Source of the DNA: Halanaerobiales bacterium
GTDB lineage: Bacteria; Bacillota; Halanaerobiia; Halanaerobiales; M55B127
Length of the DNA: 8,141 nucleotides
Direction: 5' to 3'
Assembly: GCA_021736965.1 (NCBI GenBank)
Contig: JAIPEV010000071.1
Coordinates: 1-8,141 of the forward strand
The translations under genes were made by a program, and so were the position numbers. The notes below the pieces were generated by a model that saw only the letters and a list, made by a program, of their open reading frames with translations, was not told the origin of the DNA and searched no databases. Below, in pieces: positions 6,438-8,141 of this stretch; within the stretch, counting starts at the first letter, position 1, and each line of letters opens with the position of its first letter.

Positions 6438-8141
6438 ATAAGATCTTAAAAGCAAGTGCAGGTACAGGTAAAACCTATAGACTTTCCTTAGAATATATTA
6501 ATGCAGTACTTAATGGGACTAACTTTAGAAATATTGTAGTAATGACCTTTACAAGAAAAGCAACGGCTGAAATTAGAGAGAGGATTATTAAACATCTAAA
6601 GGACTTAAAGGAAAACAAAGATAGTTCGGAAATTTATCACAATTTACAAAAGATGGGAGCTCTTGGCCCTAAAATATTAAAAGATATTGACTTAATATAT
6701 AAAGAAATATTAATTAACAAAGATAAGATTAACGTTCATACTATAGATAGTTTTGTAAATAAAATATTTAAAAGATCAATTGCACCCTATCTAGGAATCA
6801 GAAAGTATGAGGTAACAGATAAAGATAAGGAAAGTGCAGAAAAAGTATTCAAAAAGATATTAGAAGATAATCAAACTTTTGAACTAATGGAAGATTTTTT
6901 AGCTGAAAATACAAGTAGAGATATTAAAAGCTATATTGATATTATCTCTGATATCTTAAATCAACGTTGGAAGTTTGAGTTGATAGATTATCAAGATAGA
7001 ACAAAAAAGACAGATCTTGATTATATTACAAGATTAGATAACTGTTTAGATATTTTAAAAGAACTAATCAATAAAAAAAATAATGAATTTGATGTAAACT
7101 GTTTTAACAGTTCATATCAAGATGTATTACTTAGTTATTTAAAGTTAAACTTTAAAGAAGAAAAAGAGGAATGGATTTATCAAAACAAAGATGTATTTTT
7201 AAATGCCCATTTTTGGGATGGTACAAAAACACGTGGAAAAGCTGTAAAAGATTTAAAAGAGGCATTAAAGATAGAGTATGAAAAAATGCAGCAAGCTCTA
7301 GCTAATAGGGTATTTAATAGAGAAATCATTAATTATGAAAAACAGGTATTTACCTTTATTGATAACATATTTAAATTCTATGATCAAATTAAATTTAAAG
7401 AAAAAATATTTACCTATGATGATATAAGCAACTACACTTATCGCTATCTAAATAAGGATAAGTTAAATTTAGTAGATAATAAAAAAATTACAGGTTATTT
7501 TAAAGAACTTATTGGTGTCGAAATTGACCATCTATTAATTGATGAGTTTCAGGATACAAGTGTTCTTCAGTGGAAAATACTTAAACCAATTATAGATAGT
7601 ATTGAAAGTACAGTTATTGTTGGTGATGAAAAACAGTCTATCTACGGATGGCGTGGTGGCGAAAAAGAGTTATTTTCTAACTTAGAGGATATAATAACAG
7701 GTACTGTAATAAATCTAGATACTTGTTATCGGAGTGGTCAAAAAATATTAGACTTTGTAAATCAATTTTTCATTGATATTCATCCAGATTGGGACTATCG
7801 AAAGGTAGATGTTTTAGATCAAAAAAAAGAAAAAGGCTACATCTATCTTCTATTAGGTGGGAGTAATAGTATTATAAGAACAGATACCAAATCATTTAGA
7901 AAAAAATCAGAAAAAAAACAAAATGAAATCTTTAAGATTAATGAATTGGTTCAAACAGATTTAAAAAAAGAAATTGCTGAAAATATAGCTAAGAACAAAA
8001 AAAGATTAAAAGATGTTGCAGTAATAGCAAGAAAAAACGATGATCTAAAAGAGATAGCTGAAGATTTAGATCAGAGAGGTATAAAGTATATTATAGGAAG
8101 TTCTTATAGTATAATAGAACATCAGGCTGTAAAACCTATTT
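6434..8141 (+). CDS. addA: AddA/RexA-like UvrD-family helicase, 3' end beyond the window
   Basis: An open frame from ATG at 6434 to the window edge, 569 whole codons, with no stop. It begins almost directly with the Walker A, Ala7-Ser-Ala-Gly-Thr-Gly-Lys13-Thr14. Then follow motif Ia (VMTFTRKATAEIRERI, 36-51), HTIDSF (102-107), Walker B LLIDEFQDT (367-375, Asp370-Glu371), motif III VGDEKQSIYGWRGG (396-409) and motif IV 'LDTCYRSG' (428-435, Arg433). 'VAVIARKN' (528-535) marks the start of the second helicase domain's later part. These are superfamily 1 UvrD/RecB helicase motifs. The long insert between HTIDSF and Walker B (about 108-360) is typical of AddA/RecB. AddA proteins exceed 1,000 residues and end in a nuclease domain, which cannot be seen here. 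The ATG overlaps the addB TGA (ATGA) with only a poor RBS, so translational coupling is likely. Confidence 0.85.
   Translation, partial: MNKILKASAGTGKTYRLSLEYINAVLNGTNFRNIVVMTFTRKATAEIRERIIKHLKDLKENKDSSEIYHNLQKMGALGPKILKDIDLIYKEILINKDKINVHTIDSFVNKIFKRSIAPYLGIRKYEVTDKDKESAEKVFKKILEDNQTFELMEDFLAENTSRDIKSYIDIISDILNQRWKFELIDYQDRTKKTDLDYITRLDNCLDILKELINKKNNEFDVNCFNSSYQDVLLSYLKLNFKEEKEEWIYQNKDVFLNAHFWDGTKTRGKAVKDLKEALKIEYEKMQQALANRVFNREIINYEKQVFTFIDNIFKFYDQIKFKEKIFTYDDISNYTYRYLNKDKLNLVDNKKITGYFKELIGVEIDHLLIDEFQDTSVLQWKILKPIIDSIESTVIVGDEKQSIYGWRGGEKELFSNLEDIITGTVINLDTCYRSGQKILDFVNQFFIDIHPDWDYRKVDVLDQKKEKGYIYLLLGGSNSIIRTDTKSFRKKSEKKQNEIFKINELVQTDLKKEIAENIAKNKKRLKDVAVIARKNDDLKEIAEDLDQRGIKYIIGSSYSIIEHQAVKPI

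Overview
The window is strongly A+T-rich and rich in Lys, Asn, Ile and Asp codons, with strong GGAGG-type ribosome binding sites. It carries an addB-addA gene order, an Acr3-type arsenite exporter and a small CPNC redox protein of the kind common in anaerobes. Together these suggest a low-GC, probably anaerobic, Gram-positive bacterium (Bacillota; Halanaerobiales or a related clostridial lineage is my guess, not proven by the sequence).

Left half (about 100-3591): a divergently transcribed metalloid-resistance locus. On the minus strand, from one promoter at 1948-1976, lie an ArsR-family repressor (1607-1927), an ArsP/DUF318-type permease (399-1574) and a 77-residue thioredoxin-fold protein with a CPNC site (140-373), spaced 32 and 25 nt apart, with a weak terminator candidate after them. 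On the plus strand, a consensus-like promoter (2042-2070) reads through the broken remains of a small 'CC motif' gene (about 2209-2383) into the Acr3 arsenite efflux gene (2527-3591). The two divergent promoters share a near-identical 16-bp element (14 of 16 bases), a good candidate for the ArsR operator. The arrangement suggests one sensor controlling two exporters: Acr3 for As(OH)3 and an ArsP-like permease, possibly for trivalent organoarsenicals or another thiol-reactive substrate, with the redox protein as helper.

Right half (3828-8141): an addB-addA pair with overlapping stop and start (ATGA). It encodes a two-subunit helicase-nuclease of the AddAB/RexAB type for processing double-strand breaks. 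AddB is complete, compact (869 residues), lacks an N-terminal Walker A, and keeps the PD-(D/E)XK nuclease and the four-cysteine iron-sulfur pattern. AddA is cut by the window edge after 569 codons, with motifs I to IV intact.

Three start codons are revised from the longest open frame. In the permease and acr3 the upstream in-frame ATG overlaps the Shine-Dalgarno sequence, and in addB the best-spaced start is TTG. I saw no RNA genes, insertion sequences or CRISPR arrays. The most unusual items are the decayed CC-motif gene inside the acr3 leader, the duplicated operator candidate, and an ArsR with an atypical cysteine set.
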